Assembly (NCBI RefSeq): GCF_001463745.1
Contig: NZ_BBWJ01000051.1
Coordinates: 1 to 64,000, forward strand
Source of the DNA: Aureimonas sp. AU22
Lineage (GTDB): Bacteria > Pseudomonadota > Alphaproteobacteria > Rhizobiales > Rhizobiaceae
Length of the DNA stretch: 64,000 nt
Direction of reading: 5' to 3'
Shown one piece after another: positions 40,343 through 49,323 of the stretch. The position numbers were made by a program, and so were the translations under genes. The first letter of the stretch is position 1. Each line of letters opens with the position of its first letter. Below the pieces are notes generated by a model that saw only the letters and a list, made by a program, of their open reading frames with translations, was not told the origin of the DNA and ran no database searches.

Positions 40343-41308
40343 TCAAAGAGCTGCGACCACCGCCTTTCCAACCGCTGCCGCCAACGGGATCGGAACCCCG
40401 TTCCCAATCTGTCGTGCGACCGGGTACGGACGACCGGCGAACGTCCACGAGTCGGGCACGCCTTGTAGGCGTGCGCCCTCCCGCAACGACAACACCCGGT
40501 CCTCGACGGGGTGAAGGTAGCGGCCCTTGGAGGGGTTCTGGAACGTGCAGCGCAGGGTGTTCGACGGAGCGTCCGCGTCCATGCGGCCCCACGCGTCCGT
40601 CGCCTGGCAGCCCATCCTCAGCCACGAGGGCGGGCAGAGCTCCGGCGCCAGCTTGATGATGTCCCTCTTGTCGCCACCCTTCGGCACGCGCGCGATCCGC
40701 TCGGACGCTACCCCGCGCGGGGTCGGCCACACGTTCATCGGGTCGTCGGCCGCGACGGGCCGGGTCGGGTCCATGATGGCCTCGGCGACGGTGGTCGGGG
40801 TTCCGGTCGGCTCCGGACGGGCGATCGCCCCGACCTTGGACGCGACGGTGAAGGCCCGGCGGCGGCGTTGCGGCGTCCCGAAATCCTTGGCGTCCAGCTC
40901 CCAGACGTCGATCCCGTAACCCATGCCCCGGAGGCCTTCCGCCAAGCGGTGCCACTGCTGGGACCTGACGAACGGGGGCACGTTCTCGATCACCACGACC
41001 CGCGGCGACGACTTGCGGACCCACGGGAGGACGCTGAGGCCGAGTTCGTTGCGCTCGTCGAGGGGGTCGCGGCGGCCGAGGGTGCTGAAGCCCTGGCAAG
41101 GCGGGCCCGCCACGAGCACGTCGCAGCGAAGGTCGGAGAACGCCTCGGACGCGTCGGCGCGGACGACGCAGCCCGCGACGTTGCGTTCGTAGCTCTCCAC
41201 CGCGTCGTGCGAGAGCTCGACCGCGAGCACGGGGGCGAGACCGGCCTCGATCATTCCGGCGCTGAAGAGTCCGGCCCCGCTGAAGAGGTCTATGAAGGTT
41301 GCCGTCAT
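40343..41308 (-). CDS. dcm: DNA (cytosine-5-)-methyltransferase
   Basis: The 321-residue C5 methyltransferase has motif I FIDLFSGAGLFSAGMIEAG, motif IV AGPPCQGFS with the catalytic Cys71, motif VI ENVP, motif VIII QRRRRAF and motif X RQIGNGVPIPLA. The target-recognition region spans about residues 190-270. The start at 41308 follows motif I; ATG 41404 would add 32 residues. The target is unknown. No cognate type II restriction enzyme is adjacent; vsr and the GHKL-nuclease operon are the associated genes. It converges with the Rpn gene. Confidence 0.93.
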   Translation of the reverse strand: MTATFIDLFSGAGLFSAGMIEAGLAPVLAVELSHDAVESYERNVAGCVVRADASEAFSDLRCDVLVAGPPCQGFSTLGRRDPLDERNELGLSVLPWVRKSSPRVVVIENVPPFVRSQQWHRLAEGLRGMGYGIDVWELDAKDFGTPQRRRRAFTVASKVGAIARPEPTGTPTTVAEAIMDPTRPVAADDPMNVWPTPRGVASERIARVPKGGDKRDIIKLAPELCPPSWLRMGCQATDAWGRMDADAPSNTLRCTFQNPSKGRYLHPVEDRVLSLREGARLQGVPDSWTFAGRPYPVARQIGNGVPIPLAAAVGKAVVAAL

Positions 41309-41477
41309 TCCGCCTGCCGCTGCCCCCGTCATCCGCGGACCGGGGCGCCGAGTGTGGGTCGCCACGGGTGCCGCCCACGCTTCGGGAAAGTTCGGTGCCA
41401 GCATCGCGCCCTCATGCTGAAGGACGCGTTAACGTCGAGGCGGGCAGGCATCGCATGGAGCCTGTCCGCCTGAGCCG

Positions 41478-43544
41478 TTAGCCGGGAACGGCGCGGGGCG
41501 CTCCCCGCCGCCTGTCCGACCGCGCTGAGGCTGGTTTGACTTCCGCCTCCGTCCCGGTCCGGGCCACGGAGTGGACGTGCCGTCCAGATGCGGCATGCCA
41601 GGTCCCGTGCATCTCCAGGCGCCCGGCGATGGCATCGAGGTCGGTTCGCCGTTCCCTTAGGAACCCGCGCGCACATTCCAGACACTCGGCCAGCGTCCGT
41701 TCGACGCGACGCCCGAACGCCCTGTCCAGTCGGAGGCACCGGGCGACCTCGTCGTCGGACGTCATCCCCGTCGTGGCCAGCGTGCCGCCGAGGCCGAGGT
41801 CCAGCTCGATGCGGGCGACGAGCCTCGTCGCCCTCGCGAGGTCCGAATCCGGCGAACCGCCGCTGAGCTCGCTCGACTGGCCGAACACCTCGAGCTCGGC
41901 AGCCGTCCCCCCGAGCATCGTCGTCACCAAGTGAAGGTATGAGGCCAGCGTTCCTTCTCCCCCGCGCTCGAGCGTGAACTCCGTCCGGTTGCCGTTCGGC
42001 CCCCGGAGCTCGCGCCGGACCGCGGCCCGCACGGGGACGGAACCCGACGCAGCGGCGAGCGCCTGCCCCACGACGATGTGTCCCGCCTCGTGCACGCACA
42101 CCCGCTTGAAGGCCGCGTCGGTCAGGCGGAGGGCCGGCGGCAGGGCGCTGACCAGGTCGCCGTGCTCCATGGGGCGCCGCGCCGTGCGCGCCGCCCGGCG
42201 GGCGCCGCGCACGAGAGCTTCAATGTCGGCGCCGCTCTTGCCGTCCATGGCCTCGGCGACCTCCGTCAGGTCCGCGCCCGGGAGGTCCCACCGAAGGTGG
42301 AAGCGCAGGATCTGCGCCCGCGCGCACGCATCCGGCAGGGGGATCGCGATCTCCCTGTCGAGGCGACCGGCCCTGCGGATGGCGGGATCGATGAGCTGCG
42401 GATGGTTGGTGGCGCCGACGACGACGACGCCCGGCCGTCCCTCGGCACCGTCAAGGCATTCCAGGAAGGCGTTGATCACCTCCCTCGTGTATCTCGCGTT
42501 GTGGTCGTCGACGTTCGCCCGGTCGCCGAACGAGTCGAGTTCGTCGACGAACAGGATGCACGGAGCGGCTGCGATCGCCTCGGAGAAGGCATTGCGCATG
42601 GCCTTCAGCAGGGCGTTGAGGTAGCCCGCCGCCTGCCAGCGCGCGAGGCTGTGGATGTGGACGGGGACACCGCACGTCCTCCCGAGCGCACGGGCGAACG
42701 TCGTCTTGCCCGTTCCCGGCGGTCCGTGCAGGAGCGCGCCTCGGTCCACCTCGCCCCAACCGATGCGGCCGGCCCTGTAGTCCGCGAGGTCGACCGCGAG
42801 GGTCCGTCCCCATTCGGCAGCCTCGCCGAGGCCCGGCAGATCGTCCAGGGTCGGGCCATCGGAAACGCCGACGACCTCACCTGCCGCATCGGAATTCTTT
42901 TCTGATGCGGCCTCCTTCTCCCGACCCGTCGGTTCAGCCGAGCGCGCGGCCTCGATGCGCATGGCCAGCCCGGCCGCAGCGCGGAACGAGCGGCCGCCCT
43001 CCACGAAGGAGGTCAGCAGGTGCCAGGGCACCGACATGACGTACTCGAGCTCGCGGGCACCCATCGGCTCGATGGCCCGCACGCGCGAGGCCATCGCCAG
43101 GAGCAGGCGGCGGTCGGGCATGGGGATGGCGGCGACCCCGTCCGCGATGGTCGCGAGGAACGCCGGGACGTCGTCAGGCGTGTCGTAGAGCCAGCAGGTG
43201 CTGCGATGGCTTTGGAGGCTGGGCACTGCGACGTCGACCGACTTGGTGCGGTCGGCCTTCATGCCCGTACGGTCGTGGACCTTGCTCCTGACGCAGTTCG
43301 GGTCGCGTCCCGACCTGCGGAACTGGTTCTCGATCGCGTCCATGAAGAGGCTGAGGGCACCGCCGGGGATGCCAACGACGACGAAGGTGCACGGGGCGCC
43401 TGCGAGGACGTGATGAAGCCCGGCCGCGCGCAGCGCGCGCTTCAGGAGCGACGTCGCCACGAAGTCGGTCAGGTCGAACGGCGTGCCGCCGCGCGAAGAA
43501 CGCGGGAGGTCATCGACCGGGCGGTAGTTGTCGAGCCGGGTCAT
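41478..43544 (-). CDS. Soluble FtsH-like AAA+ ATPase-metalloprotease
   Basis: The 688-residue protein has an AAA+ ATPase (Walker A GPPGTGKTT at 274-282, Walker B ILFVDELDSF at 330-339, sensor VVVGATNHP, Arg-rich RRAGRLDREI) followed by an M41 protease with HEAGH at 485-489. The third zinc ligand is likely Asp568 in DSDLARAT. Unlike FtsH it lacks N-terminal membrane helices; residues 1-230 are a different, unrecognised soluble domain. So it is a cytosolic ATP-driven protease with unknown substrates. Its start overlaps the upstream gene stop (ATGA). Confidence 0.85.
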   Translation of the reverse strand: MTRLDNYRPVDDLPRSSRGGTPFDLTDFVATSLLKRALRAAGLHHVLAGAPCTFVVVGIPGGALSLFMDAIENQFRRSGRDPNCVRSKVHDRTGMKADRTKSVDVAVPSLQSHRSTCWLYDTPDDVPAFLATIADGVAAIPMPDRRLLLAMASRVRAIEPMGARELEYVMSVPWHLLTSFVEGGRSFRAAAGLAMRIEAARSAEPTGREKEAASEKNSDAAGEVVGVSDGPTLDDLPGLGEAAEWGRTLAVDLADYRAGRIGWGEVDRGALLHGPPGTGKTTFARALGRTCGVPVHIHSLARWQAAGYLNALLKAMRNAFSEAIAAAPCILFVDELDSFGDRANVDDHNARYTREVINAFLECLDGAEGRPGVVVVGATNHPQLIDPAIRRAGRLDREIAIPLPDACARAQILRFHLRWDLPGADLTEVAEAMDGKSGADIEALVRGARRAARTARRPMEHGDLVSALPPALRLTDAAFKRVCVHEAGHIVVGQALAAASGSVPVRAAVRRELRGPNGNRTEFTLERGGEGTLASYLHLVTTMLGGTAAELEVFGQSSELSGGSPDSDLARATRLVARIELDLGLGGTLATTGMTSDDEVARCLRLDRAFGRRVERTLAECLECARGFLRERRTDLDAIAGRLEMHGTWHAASGRHVHSVARTGTEAEVKPASARSDRRRGAPRAVPG

Positions 43545-43882
43545 TCGCCGTCCCTCCCGTCGCTCTCGTAGGGACGGCCCAGACGGTAGACGCGGGACAG
43601 CGTGCGCGCGAAGCCGTGCGAGGGCGCAAGGATCCAGAGGTCCGACGTCCTTGCGAGCCTGCCGGAGGCGAGAACGGGATGCCCCGTGACGCGGCCCGCA
43701 AGGCAGTGCGTCGTGCGCGAGCCGAGCGCCCACCCGTCGATGAGCGGGGCGTCGGCGAGCACGGCACGCCCGGGGTACTCGCCCCTTGCCAGCGCTTCCA
43801 TGTCCGTGACGACGCCCCGCAGGCGCTCCAGTTCATCGCGAAGGTTGAGGGGGGCGCCGTTCGGCGCGACGAAGATCGCCAT
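43541..43882 (-). CDS. DUF6634-like small protein
   Basis: The 113-residue soluble protein has LADAPLIDGWALG and TSDLWILAPSHGFARTLSR followed by YRLGRP, which I associate with the DUF6634 family of alphaproteobacteria (no known function). Its stop overlaps the start of the FtsH-like gene, so the two are translationally coupled, and it may be an adaptor or substrate selector for that protease. Confidence 0.7.
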   Translation of the reverse strand: MAIFVAPNGAPLNLRDELERLRGVVTDMEALARGEYPGRAVLADAPLIDGWALGSRTTHCLAGRVTGHPVLASGRLARTSDLWILAPSHGFARTLSRVYRLGRPYESDGRDGE

Positions 43883-43949
43883 GACGTGACACTCCGTTCG
43901 CCGGCCGCGGTGCGGACGGACGCGAAGGAAGGAAAGGGTTGCGGAGGGG

Positions 43950-44555
43950 TCAGGCTTGGCGGCGTATGACGCGCGTCCGCGATCCGAGCGGTTCGTCGAG
44001 GTCGAGGTCCACCACCCTGGCAAGCGCCAGCGCGGCGACGGCGGCGACCGGGCGCGAGGTATGCCTGAGGATGCCCAGGCAGTCCGCGAGGGTGACGGAG
44101 CCTTCCTCGTCAAGCGCGGCGAGCAGCCTGACGCGGTCATCGAGGGTCACCCGCCACCTCGCGTAGGGGACGATCGCCCGCGCGTTCTCCAGCCTGATCG
44201 GATCGACGTCGTCGGGGCCGACGACCTTCGCGCTCGACGGAAGCGCCAGAGCACGAGGGTCGCATGACGGGGGACTGTCAGCCGCCACGAACAGGAACTC
44301 CTGGCCACCGCTGCCCCACGTCTCGAAGTCAGCGACGAGCCCGTCGCGGCCGACCGCCACGCGGCACCTCCAGCGGTGGACCGACGGGTCGACGTCGAGA
44401 AGCAGCGCGACGTCCGCCGCCAGCGCGGACGCGAACGACGCATCGCCGATGCAGCGCAGTGGACGGTGGCGGGCCTCGAACCCGGTACGGGATGCGCACG
44501 ACGGATGGTCGCCGACGTCGGATGGAGCGCAGGTGTTTGAACGCTCGGCACGCAT
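43950..44555 (-). CDS. Hypothetical protein, possibly TnsA-like
   Basis: The 201-residue protein has a SRTGFEARHRPLRCIGDASF opening, DPSVHRWRCRVAVGRDG and then LENARAIVPYARWRVTLDDR, with a C-terminal helical domain rich in Ala/Leu. The arrangement is reminiscent of small TnsA-like endonuclease annotations in alphaproteobacteria, but the catalytic residues are not clearly present, so this is only a lead. The gene is first in the putative operon with the DUF6634-like and FtsH-like genes, 67 bases upstream. ATG 44582 is an alternative start. Confidence 0.55.
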   Translation of the reverse strand: MRAERSNTCAPSDVGDHPSCASRTGFEARHRPLRCIGDASFASALAADVALLLDVDPSVHRWRCRVAVGRDGLVADFETWGSGGQEFLFVAADSPPSCDPRALALPSSAKVVGPDDVDPIRLENARAIVPYARWRVTLDDRVRLLAALDEEGSVTLADCLGILRHTSRPVAAVAALALARVVDLDLDEPLGSRTRVIRRQA

Positions 44556-45037
44556 GGCTAAGCTCCGCTTCGGACGGGGCATGGCCTCGCGTCCTTCAAC
44601 CTCGGGAAGGTGGCGGGGTCAGCGTATGGGCGGTCGGAGGGATGCGACGCGCGTCGGCGCTGCGCCGACGGGGCGCTGGCTTTTCCGCATGTAGGCAGGT
44701 GCCTGTCGCATGAGCACCAGGCTAGGTCCGTCGGGCACCAAGAGTCAACGATGCGATCGATTCGAAATACCGCCACCCCGTAACCCTGTGGACAACCTCC
44801 ATGTCGTTCGGCCATCGTCGAGGGACAGGCTTCGGCTCGCGTGCGTCATCCGCCCTCTGAGCCTTGCGGACCATTGCGGGGCGATGCCCGTTCCGGCGCT
44901 TCCAAGGCAATCCGCTGGCGGCGGCCAGGACGACGGCGACCGGTCTGGCCGTTTCGAAACCTTGACCCCGCGCCGATCTGCGCCGACAAGGTTCGCGCCG
45001 GAAGTGGGGCGTCCTCTCGAAGTCCCCGGACACTTGC
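44556..45037. other. 482-base gap without a supported gene
   Basis: Between two divergent genes. It holds a hairpin, CGTCGGCG (44652-44659) with CGCCGACG (44663-44670), followed on the plus strand by a short T-run, and a single DnaA-box-like TGTGGACAA at 44787-44795. Promoters of both neighbours must lie here, but none is clear. Open frames have no family match. Confidence 0.4.
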
Positions 45038-45424
45038 ATGAGCAGCATGCGGAGACTTGGACGAGCCATCGCGGGACGTTTGGCGGTCGCGCTAGCGGTC
45101 GTCGTCACCCTGTTGTGCGTATCGGTCGGTCCGTCCGTCTTCAACGATCGCCATGAAGCGAGCCTCGCCACGGTCGCGTTCGACGACGCCGGACATCGCC
45201 GCGACCGGGACGAGGGTCCCGCCGACACGACGATCAAGAGCGCCGGCGGCCATCACAAGAACCACTCCGCAGACCATGGCCACGAGAAGCTGGGAGTCCC
45301 GCCCGCGCTCCCACCCTTCATGGCGCGTACCGGCGACACGGTCGTAGCCCCGGCAACCGCCGACTACGTGTCGGGTCTTCCCGCAAGGCTCGACCGACCC
45401 CCGAGATCCCCCGACGTCGCCTGA
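45038..45424 (+). CDS. His-rich secreted or membrane-anchored small protein
   Basis: The 128-residue protein has a signal or membrane segment (LAVALAVVVTLLCVSVGPSV) followed by a His-rich stretch GGHHKNHSADHGHEKLG and a Pro-rich tail ending ARLDRPPRSPDVA. Such proteins occur near divalent-metal efflux genes (CzcI-like), and metal binding is plausible but not shown. The start at 45038 or 45047 is uncertain; neither has a good ribosome binding site. Confidence 0.5.
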   Translation: MSSMRRLGRAIAGRLAVALAVVVTLLCVSVGPSVFNDRHEASLATVAFDDAGHRRDRDEGPADTTIKSAGGHHKNHSADHGHEKLGVPPALPPFMARTGDTVVAPATADYVSGLPARLDRPPRSPDVA

Positions 45425-45490
45425 CCGCCGCCGCGGCCGTGGCTTGCGCCCGACGCGGCACGACAGCATTCGGACACTCGGAACCCATCC

Positions 45491-45745
45491 ATGACACGAC
45501 CTTCCTTGGAAGGCCGCACCCGCTCGCGTGACGCGATCCGGGCGGCGCCTCCCATGTCCGCGCCCGTACCGTTCGCGATGCCGGCCTGGACCACGACACA
45601 CCGCACCGACGACATCGGCGCGGGCAATCAGCCCCGCAACGGAACGTTCGGCCGGCCGAGCCTCGCCCCGTACGCATTCCCCGGCTCGGCTTCCGCCGCC
45701 GTTTGCTGCCGGGCCCCATCGTGTTCCCGGGGGCGGATGCCATGA
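45491..45745 (+). CDS. Doubtful small open frame upstream of the methyltransferase-like gene
   Basis: An 84-residue frame whose TGA overlaps the ATG of the next gene by four bases (ATGA), which suggests translational coupling. The sequence has no recognisable domain and the composition is Arg/Pro/Ser-rich, as expected of random GC-rich frames. It occupies most of the 317-base gap 45425-45741, which otherwise shows nothing. Confidence 0.22.
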   Translation: MTRPSLEGRTRSRDAIRAAPPMSAPVPFAMPAWTTTHRTDDIGAGNQPRNGTFGRPSLAPYAFPGSASAAVCCRAPSCSRGRMP

Positions 45746-46659
45746 AGGATCCGTTCGACGTCGGGGCATGGTTGCGGTCGAAGCCCGACCTTCAGTCCAT
45801 GCGCGAGCGCTTCCCCGAGGAGTGGGCGCGCGTCGAGCGCGACATGGCGACCGCCATCTCCGAGCGATCCGCCGCACGCATGAACACGGTACTGCTGCGT
45901 TCCGGCCCCGCATGGACCGTTCGAGCGAAAGGGAGGAAGCGTCGCCGGGAGGAGACGCTGCGCCTAGTCCGGCAACGCATGGCGATCCTCGCGCTCCAGC
46001 GGATCGGCACCGACGCCGTGACGAGGGGGGACGAGGATGCACCCGCCCTCGGCAGGATGTCCGCGGCGATCGCCTCGGGCCTCCTCCGCGACGGGGACGG
46101 CAACAAGAAGCCCGTCTCGATGCGCGTGTTCCGGCTGGCTTGGCCGTTCGTCCGCGACAAGGGTGCCTTTCTGACACGCGAACAGTCCCGCGGCAGCTAC
46201 TGCTTCCTGTCGCGCGAGTTCGTGGATGCCGTCGCCGGAATCGTGGGCGGCAGGCGATGCCTCGAGATCGCGGCAGGCGACGGCACATTGACCCGCTTCC
46301 TCGCGGGAGCGGGCATCCAGATCGCTGCGGTCGACGACATGAGCTGGGGGCACGAGATCCGCTACCCCGACTTCGTCCGGAAGATGGATGCGAGGGAAGC
46401 GCTCGCGGCGCTTGCCCCCGAGGTGGTCATATGTTCATGGCCCCCGCCGGGGAACCCGTTCGAAGCGGCCGTCTTCGACACGCGGAGCGTCCAGACATAC
46501 GTGGTCGTGGGCAGTCGGTACGGTTTTGCGACCGGGAACAGGGACGCGTACCGCTCGTCGCCCGGCTTCACCTGCGAGTCGGACGCGTCCCTGTCCGGGT
46601 TGGTCCTTCCGCCGGAAGCCGGACACGAGGTCCTGGTCTTCCGAAGGCGCGTCGAATGA
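45742..46659 (+). CDS. SAM-dependent methyltransferase-like protein
   Basis: The 305-residue protein has a C-terminal Rossmann methyltransferase-like half: motif I CLEIAAGDGTLTRFL, an acidic motif II IAAVDD, and ICSWPPPGNPF in the place of motif IV. The N-terminal 150 residues are helical and basic and not recognised. The substrate cannot be told: small molecule, RNA or protein. ATG 45742 is used because the frame before it (45703) adds residues of no family resemblance. Confidence 0.6.
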   Translation: MKDPFDVGAWLRSKPDLQSMRERFPEEWARVERDMATAISERSAARMNTVLLRSGPAWTVRAKGRKRRREETLRLVRQRMAILALQRIGTDAVTRGDEDAPALGRMSAAIASGLLRDGDGNKKPVSMRVFRLAWPFVRDKGAFLTREQSRGSYCFLSREFVDAVAGIVGGRRCLEIAAGDGTLTRFLAGAGIQIAAVDDMSWGHEIRYPDFVRKMDAREALAALAPEVVICSWPPPGNPFEAAVFDTRSVQTYVVVGSRYGFATGNRDAYRSSPGFTCESDASLSGLVLPPEAGHEVLVFRRRVE

Positions 46660-46781
46660 CGGCTGGGTCAGCGGCGGACATCCCGCCCTTGCGGGGAAGT
46701 CCGGTTCCGGCAGGAGCCTGACGACGAACGGGGCGCGGCTCGGGGCTCCCATGCCGCGTCGGCTCGACCCGGACGGTGCGT

Positions 46782-46907
46782 TCATCCGTTCAGCCAGAAC
46801 CGAATGCCCAAAGCCACGATGCCGAGCACTGCCAGGCTGGCGGCCCAGATGGCCACCAGCCACAGGAGCCGCTTCCACCAAGGACCCGCGTGAAGGCCGT
46901 CCTCCAT
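46782..46907 (-). CDS. Small bd oxidase-associated membrane protein (DUF2474)
   Basis: The 41-residue protein has one transmembrane helix (WLVAIWAASLAVLGIVALGI) flanked by basic GPWWKRL and the ending RFWLNG. Its ATG shares one base with the cydB stop (TGATG). Tiny membrane proteins at the end of cioAB/cydAB operons (DUF2474, CydX-like) stabilise the oxidase. It is too short for many gene callers. Confidence 0.8.
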   Translation of the reverse strand: MEDGLHAGPWWKRLLWLVAIWAASLAVLGIVALGIRFWLNG

Positions 46908-47917
46908 CAGTGATACCCGTCCTCGGCGACCTTTCCCCGGAACACCCAGTACGAGAACGCCGTGTAGCAGAGGATGACGGGGATCAAGACCGCCGAGCCG
47001 ACCAGAAGGAACTCCTGGCTCGATGCGGGCGCGGCAGCTTGCCAGATGGTCAGGGTGTCGGGGACGATGAACGGATACATGCTGATGCCAAGTCCCACGA
47101 AGCACATCAGGAACAAGGCCAGCGCTAGGAAGAAGGGACGCGCCTCCCGGCGCTTGCGGATCGAGCGACGGAACGCGAAGGCGAGTATCGCCGTCAGCAG
47201 GGGCACCTGCGCCGTCAGGATCACGGCTGGGAAGCTCAGCCACTTGTCGCGGTAGCCGTAGTCGAGACCAAGGGTCGCGAGGCTGACGAGCGCGATCGCG
47301 ACGAGCGTGGCGACACCGTATCGTCCGGCGAGGCGGAAGGCGTGGTCCTGCGTCCCGCCGTCCGTCTTCCAGATCAGCCAAGTGGCGCCGAGCAGGGCGT
47401 AGCCGCAGACCACGCCGATTCCGGTGAGGACGCTGAAAGGGGTCAGCCAGTCGAGCCATCCTCCCGCATAGCCACGCCCCTCGATCTCGATGCCTTGCAG
47501 GAGTGCCCCGAGGATCATCCCTTGCGAGAATGCCGCGACGATCGAGCCGCAGGTGAAGGCGAGGTCCCAACCGCGGCGATGGGCGGGATCGCGCCAGCGC
47601 GCCTCGAAGGCGACGCCCCGAAAGACGAGACCAAGGAGCATGGCGATGATCGGTGGGTAGAGCGCCGTCATGACCACGCCGTAAGCGAGCGGGAAGGCCG
47701 CAAACAGGCCTCCCCCTCCCAGCACCAGCCATGTCTCGTTGCCGTCCCAGACGGGGGCGATCGAGTTCATGGCCTTGTCGCGCTCGGAACCGACCTCGAA
47801 GACTGGGAAGAGGATGCCGATCCCGAGGTCGAACCCGTCCATGACGACGTAGGCAAAAACCGCGAACGCGAGCACGAAGGCCCAGACGGTGGCAAGGTCA
47901 AGGTCGACGCCGATCAC
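46907..47917 (-). CDS. cydB: Cytochrome bd-type quinol oxidase subunit II
   Basis: The 336-residue membrane protein has eight or nine predicted helices and typical CydB stretches: YVVMDGFDLGIGILFP, WDGNETWLVLGGGGLFAAFPLAY and the C-terminal YTAFSYWVFRGKV. It pairs with CydA in the terminal oxidase. GTG 47917 overlaps the cydA stop (GTGA). The gene order matches CioAB operons. Confidence 0.93.
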   Translation of the reverse strand: MIGVDLDLATVWAFVLAFAVFAYVVMDGFDLGIGILFPVFEVGSERDKAMNSIAPVWDGNETWLVLGGGGLFAAFPLAYGVVMTALYPPIIAMLLGLVFRGVAFEARWRDPAHRRGWDLAFTCGSIVAAFSQGMILGALLQGIEIEGRGYAGGWLDWLTPFSVLTGIGVVCGYALLGATWLIWKTDGGTQDHAFRLAGRYGVATLVAIALVSLATLGLDYGYRDKWLSFPAVILTAQVPLLTAILAFAFRRSIRKRREARPFFLALALFLMCFVGLGISMYPFIVPDTLTIWQAAAPASSQEFLLVGSAVLIPVILCYTAFSYWVFRGKVAEDGYH

Positions 47918-49323
47918 GGGTGTCCCTCCGTCTGCTGGGCGAGGCCGGGCGTGATGCCGGCGGTCCGGATCGGCGCGTCCCGAGTTATCTGGCGTTCTCC
48001 CGAGTGGGCGCCCTTGCGCATGAGGCGGAGGATGTACCAGGTACCGAAGCCGAAGACCGTGAAGTAGACGACCACGAACGCCACCAGCGAGGCGCCGACG
48101 GCGGGGGCCGCCAACGGGGACGCGCTCTCCGCCGTTCGAAGGAGACCGTAGACCGTGAACGGCTGGCGCCCGACCTCCGTGGTCACCCATCCGGCGAGCA
48201 CGGCGACGAAGCCGGACGGACCCATCGCGAGCGCCGCGCGGTGAAGCCACGGGGTCTCGTAAAGACTCCCGCGCCATCGTGCCCACAAGCTCCAGAGGCC
48301 GATACCCAGCATCGCCATCCCGATGGACACCATCATCCGGAAGGACCAGAAGACGATGCCGACGGGCGGTTGGTCGGCTTCGGGAACCGTGTCCAGCCCC
48401 GCGAGGGGCGCGTTCAAGTCGTGCTTCAGGATCAACGAGGACAGCTTCGGGATCTGGACCGCATAGTCGATCCGTCTCTCCTCCGAGTTCGGGATGCCGA
48501 ACAGGATCAGCGGCGCCCCGTCCGGGTGACTGTCGTAGTGGCCCTCCATCGCCATGACCTTGGCGGGCTGGTGCTCCAGTGTGTTCAGTCCATGCTGGTC
48601 GCCGGCGAAGATCTGGACCGGGGCCATGACCGCAGCCATCCACATGGCCATGGAGAACATCTTTCGGGCATGGGGATCCGAGCGGTCCTTAAGGAGGTGC
48701 CAGGCACCGACCGCCCCGACCGCGAAGGCGGTGGTGAGGTAGGCGGCGATGACGGTGTGGGTCAGGCGGTAGGGAAAGCTCGGGTTGAAGACGATCGCCC
48801 ACCAACTGGCTCCCGGTACGAACTGGCCTGCCTCGTTGATCTCGAACCCAACGGGCGTCTGCATCCAACTGTTCACCGACAGGATCCAGGTCGCCGAGAT
48901 CAGCGTGCCGACGGCGACGGCAAGGGTGGAGGCGAAATGCAGACCCCTCCCGACCTTGTTCATGCCGAACAGCATTACACCCAGGAACCCCGCCTCAAGG
49001 AAGAAGGCGGTCAGCACCTCGTAGGCCATCAACGGGCCGATGACCGGCCCCGCCTTGTCGGAGAACACCGCCCAGTTCGTCCCGAACTGGTAGGACATGA
49101 CGATCCCCGAGACGACGCCCATCGCGAAGGCGACGGCGAAGATCTTGGTCCAGTACTTGAAGAGCTCGAGGTAAAGCTGGCGCCCCGTCCACAACCACAG
49201 CCCCTCCAGCACGGCGAGGAAGCTCGCCAGGCCGATCGAGAATGCCGGGAAGATGAAGTGGAAGCTGACCGTGAAGGCGAACTGGATGCGTGCCAGCAGG
49301 ATGGGGTCGAAGCCGTCGAACAT
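47914..49323 (-). CDS. cydA: Cytochrome bd-type (cyanide-insensitive) quinol oxidase subunit I
   Basis: The 469-residue subunit carries the haem ligands, including the His in FHFIFPAFSIG near the N-terminus, and the GWVTTEVGRQPF motif. The short quinol-binding loop is the mark of the CioA type. It oxidises quinols with O2 without pumping protons, and helps under low O2, sulfide or metal stress. ATG 49323 has a strong AAAGGAGG upstream. Operon: cydA-cydB-DUF2474. Confidence 0.93.
   Translation of the reverse strand: MFDGFDPILLARIQFAFTVSFHFIFPAFSIGLASFLAVLEGLWLWTGRQLYLELFKYWTKIFAVAFAMGVVSGIVMSYQFGTNWAVFSDKAGPVIGPLMAYEVLTAFFLEAGFLGVMLFGMNKVGRGLHFASTLAVAVGTLISATWILSVNSWMQTPVGFEINEAGQFVPGASWWAIVFNPSFPYRLTHTVIAAYLTTAFAVGAVGAWHLLKDRSDPHARKMFSMAMWMAAVMAPVQIFAGDQHGLNTLEHQPAKVMAMEGHYDSHPDGAPLILFGIPNSEERRIDYAVQIPKLSSLILKHDLNAPLAGLDTVPEADQPPVGIVFWSFRMMVSIGMAMLGIGLWSLWARWRGSLYETPWLHRAALAMGPSGFVAVLAGWVTTEVGRQPFTVYGLLRTAESASPLAAPAVGASLVAFVVVYFTVFGFGTWYILRLMRKGAHSGERQITRDAPIRTAGITPGLAQQTEGHP

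Noticed and set aside
44455-44530. tRNA-like T-arm (GGTTCGAG with a CGGG/CCCG stem) on the minus strand near 44470
   Set aside because: No matching D-arm, anticodon arm or acceptor stem could be built, and it lies inside the coding frame 43950-44555.
44787-44795. DnaA-box-like TGTGGACAA in an accessory gap
   Set aside because: Single copy with no AT-rich element or GANTC cluster; expected by chance.
34215-46660. Integrative element with integrase
   Set aside because: No integrase, transposase or tRNA attachment site was found in the window; only end-like repeats are seen.
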